Program-made: the position numbers and the translations under genes
Notes under the pieces: generated by a model
The model's database searches: none
What the model saw: the letters and a program-made list of their open reading frames with translations, nothing else
Told to the model about the DNA's origin: nothing
In this document: positions 14,253-15,509 of the stretch, in pieces
Numbering within the stretch: position 1 is the stretch's first letter
How the letters are laid out: every line of letters begins with the position of its first letter
Assembly (NCBI GenBank): GCA_003164825.1
Contig: PLUH01000428.1
Coordinates: 8,559-24,067 of the forward strand
Length of the DNA: 15,509 bases
DNA from: Hyphomicrobiales bacterium
GTDB lineage: Bacteria; Pseudomonadota; Alphaproteobacteria; Rhizobiales; Beijerinckiaceae
Direction of reading: 5' to 3'

Positions 14253-15509
14253 TCAGGCAAGGATGTCAATTCCTAGAGCTTTGAGAATTCGCGTGGCCTC
14301 GGCGAACAGGAAAAGCACGTCAGCCCGGCTTAGAGGGCGCGAGTGCGCGATCGCTTTGCGAACTGGATGCAGTCGATGGAGCGACATGCGTAGGTCGTCG
14401 GCGTTCCCGAAGATACCGGCGAACGCCTCGCGCCAATTGTTGCGCTGTGTGATGACATCCGCGAGGTCCATAAAATCTGCGTAGTGGATGAGTCCATAAA
14501 CAGGCCTACCGAGCTGGCGATCCTCCGCTTGCCGCTCGGCCCACTGCTTTCTCGCGGCCTCCGACACGCGCTTTTTCACCCATGACGGACCTTCCAGGGC
14601 TAGGAGCCTATCCTCGACGAATTGGCGTAGGTGCTGCTCCACGGTGGAAAGCAATGTCGAGTGGTTGGAGTCGTAAACGGCGTCAGGATCGGCAGCCTCG
14701 ATCGCCTGTGGCAAGGGTGGCGCCATGACGTTGAAGCGGAACCCGGCCGTCAAGACGATGCTGCCGTAGCTTGCGGGCGGGAAGGCGATCAGGTCGGCTT
14801 GCAGACCGGAGGAAACGGCTGCAGCATCCCGCGAAGCGGCACTCGCCTCAAACGCCTCCAGGTGCCCACCAAGCTCGGAAGCGAATAGCTCGGATATGGA
14901 TTCAGAGAATGGAGCCGCAACATGGGCGGCGTCGCTCAATCGGACTAGTCTCGCAAAGCCAGCCGCGGAGGGGTTGACGAGGCCCGCTATGGCCCACGGT
15001 TGGTTCAACTCGCTAATCTTGCGCGCCAAGCGTCCCTGCCGATCGTCGGCGATGGCAGTGGCCCGGTAGGGTTCGATAATGCGAGAGATGCCCGACGCGA
15101 GCTGCGGAACCGTGTCCAGCGTGGGCAGCACGAAGGTGCGGGCCGCGACTTGGAAATCGGAAATCTGCTTGACGAAACGCTGCATTTCCGGCCTGCTCTC
15201 GAACCCGCGCCACGTCTCGGGGACCGAGGCCTCCGTCCACGCCCTCATACGTTGAGCCAGCGGGCCGTCGACCATCTCGCGCAGGGCCTTCGCTTGAGGG
15301 CCATCAACCATCTCGCGCAGGGCCTTGGCGTGGGGGCCGTCGACCATCTCGCGCAGGGCCTTCGCTTGAGGGCCGTCAACCATCTCGCGCAGGGCCTTGG
15401 CGTGGGGGCTCTCAGCCATCTCGCGCGCGGCCTTGACTAGGGGGCTGTCAGCCATCTCGCGCAGCTGTTGGGAAAGTCTTTTCGTGAAGGTGGCGTAGCG
15501 AGAGTGGTT
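14253..15509 (-). CDS. Swt1-type HEPN domain protein with N-terminal 12-residue repeats (open at right edge)
   Basis: At least 418 codons. The frame stays open to the window edge; the first in-window ATG is at 15455, but the repeat pattern continues upstream of it (QLRE before the Met), so the true start is probably outside. The N-terminus is a series of 12-residue repeats of the form MVDGPxAKALRE. A middle region of about 200 residues has no recognised domain. The C-terminal 120 or so residues look like a Swt1-type HEPN domain: WVKKRV, YADFMDLADVI, NNWREAFAGIFGN, and R-x4-H in RKAIAHS (R366, H371 counting from 15455), the motif used by HEPN ribonucleases. Such proteins occur in defence and RNA-processing contexts. 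A role as an RNase or toxin is inferred; partner genes, if any, lie beyond the edge. Confidence 0.75.
   Translation of the reverse strand, partial: NHSRYATFTKRLSQQLREMADSPLVKAAREMAESPHAKALREMVDGPQAKALREMVDGPHAKALREMVDGPQAKALREMVDGPLAQRMRAWTEASVPETWRGFESRPEMQRFVKQISDFQVAARTFVLPTLDTVPQLASGISRIIEPYRATAIADDRQGRLARKISELNQPWAIAGLVNPSAAGFARLVRLSDAAHVAAPFSESISELFASELGGHLEAFEASAASRDAAAVSSGLQADLIAFPPASYGSIVLTAGFRFNVMAPPLPQAIEAADPDAVYDSNHSTLLSTVEQHLRQFVEDRLLALEGPSWVKKRVSEAARKQWAERQAEDRQLGRPVYGLIHYADFMDLADVITQRNNWREAFAGIFGNADDLRMSLHRLHPVRKAIAHSRPLSRADVLFLFAEATRILKALGIDILA
15265..15480 (-). repeat. Six in-frame 36-bp tandem repeats in the HEPN gene
   Basis: Units of 36 bp start at 15265, 15301, 15337, 15373, 15409 and 15445. 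The first four share a core containing CCATCTCGCGCAGGGCCTT on the plus strand. Units 1 and 3, and units 2 and 4, are nearly identical (GCTTGAGGG versus GCGTGGGGG ends), giving a 72-bp higher-order period that suggests recent duplication of a two-unit block. The last two units are more diverged. They encode MVDGPQAKALRE/MVDGPHAKALRE repeats. Confidence 0.9.

Noticed and set aside
14017..14484. Plus-strand frame of 155 codons across the intergenic repeats
   Set aside because: Runs antisense into the HEPN domain, is low-complexity, and has no ribosome site.
15265..15480. CRISPR array, suggested by 36-bp repeat spacing
   Set aside because: The 36-bp units are directly adjacent with no unique spacers and are in frame within a coding sequence.

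Overview
The window is about 15.5 kb of mostly GC-rich DNA that reads as an alphaproteobacterial chromosome, probably of the order Hyphomicrobiales. The evidence is the gene families: a cyoABCD quinol oxidase, an Fe-S uracil-DNA glycosylase, a UDP-sulfoquinovose synthase and a short alphaproteobacterial-type PyrE. Species cannot be named from the sequence alone. No rRNA, tRNA, insertion sequence or CRISPR array was recognised.

Left part (1-5353). Two minus-strand genes come first: the N-terminal part of an exported amidohydrolase that runs off the left edge, and a COG1573-type uracil-DNA glycosylase. A divergent intergenic region of about 215 bp holds a perfect 9-bp inverted repeat. It leads into the plus-strand operon cyoA-cyoB-cyoC-cyoD, whose genes abut or overlap by 1-4 bp. 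The operon encodes the four subunits of a bo3-type terminal quinol oxidase. No cyoE follows it.

Middle part (5354-12601). An AT-richer orphan gene (5521-5946) converges on a long minus-strand block. In transcription order the block is: an HlyD-like membrane adaptor with a TTG start; a cytosolic protein with several zinc ribbons (TackOD1-like) and a degenerate GGDEF-like C-terminus; a membrane processive-type GT2 glycosyltransferase; an exported, C-terminally anchored protein of unknown family; an exported TIM-barrel-like protein; and, after 129 bp, sqdB. The first five are closely packed, with ATGA, GTG/TGA and possible TTGA overlaps, and look like one transcription unit. My reading, which is inference, is an exopolysaccharide synthesis and processing locus controlled by an unusual zinc-ribbon plus pseudo-GGDEF protein. 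The SqdB product, UDP-sulfoquinovose, serves either sulfolipid synthesis or this glycan.

Right part (12602-15509). A 583-bp gene-free stretch precedes an AT-richer pyrE with a GTG start. Then comes a 432-bp intergenic region rich in inverted repeats. The last gene is a Swt1-type HEPN protein, open at the right edge, whose N-terminus consists of 36-bp (12-residue) tandem repeats. HEPN proteins of this kind are often linked to defence or RNA cleavage, but the neighbouring genes on that side are outside the window.
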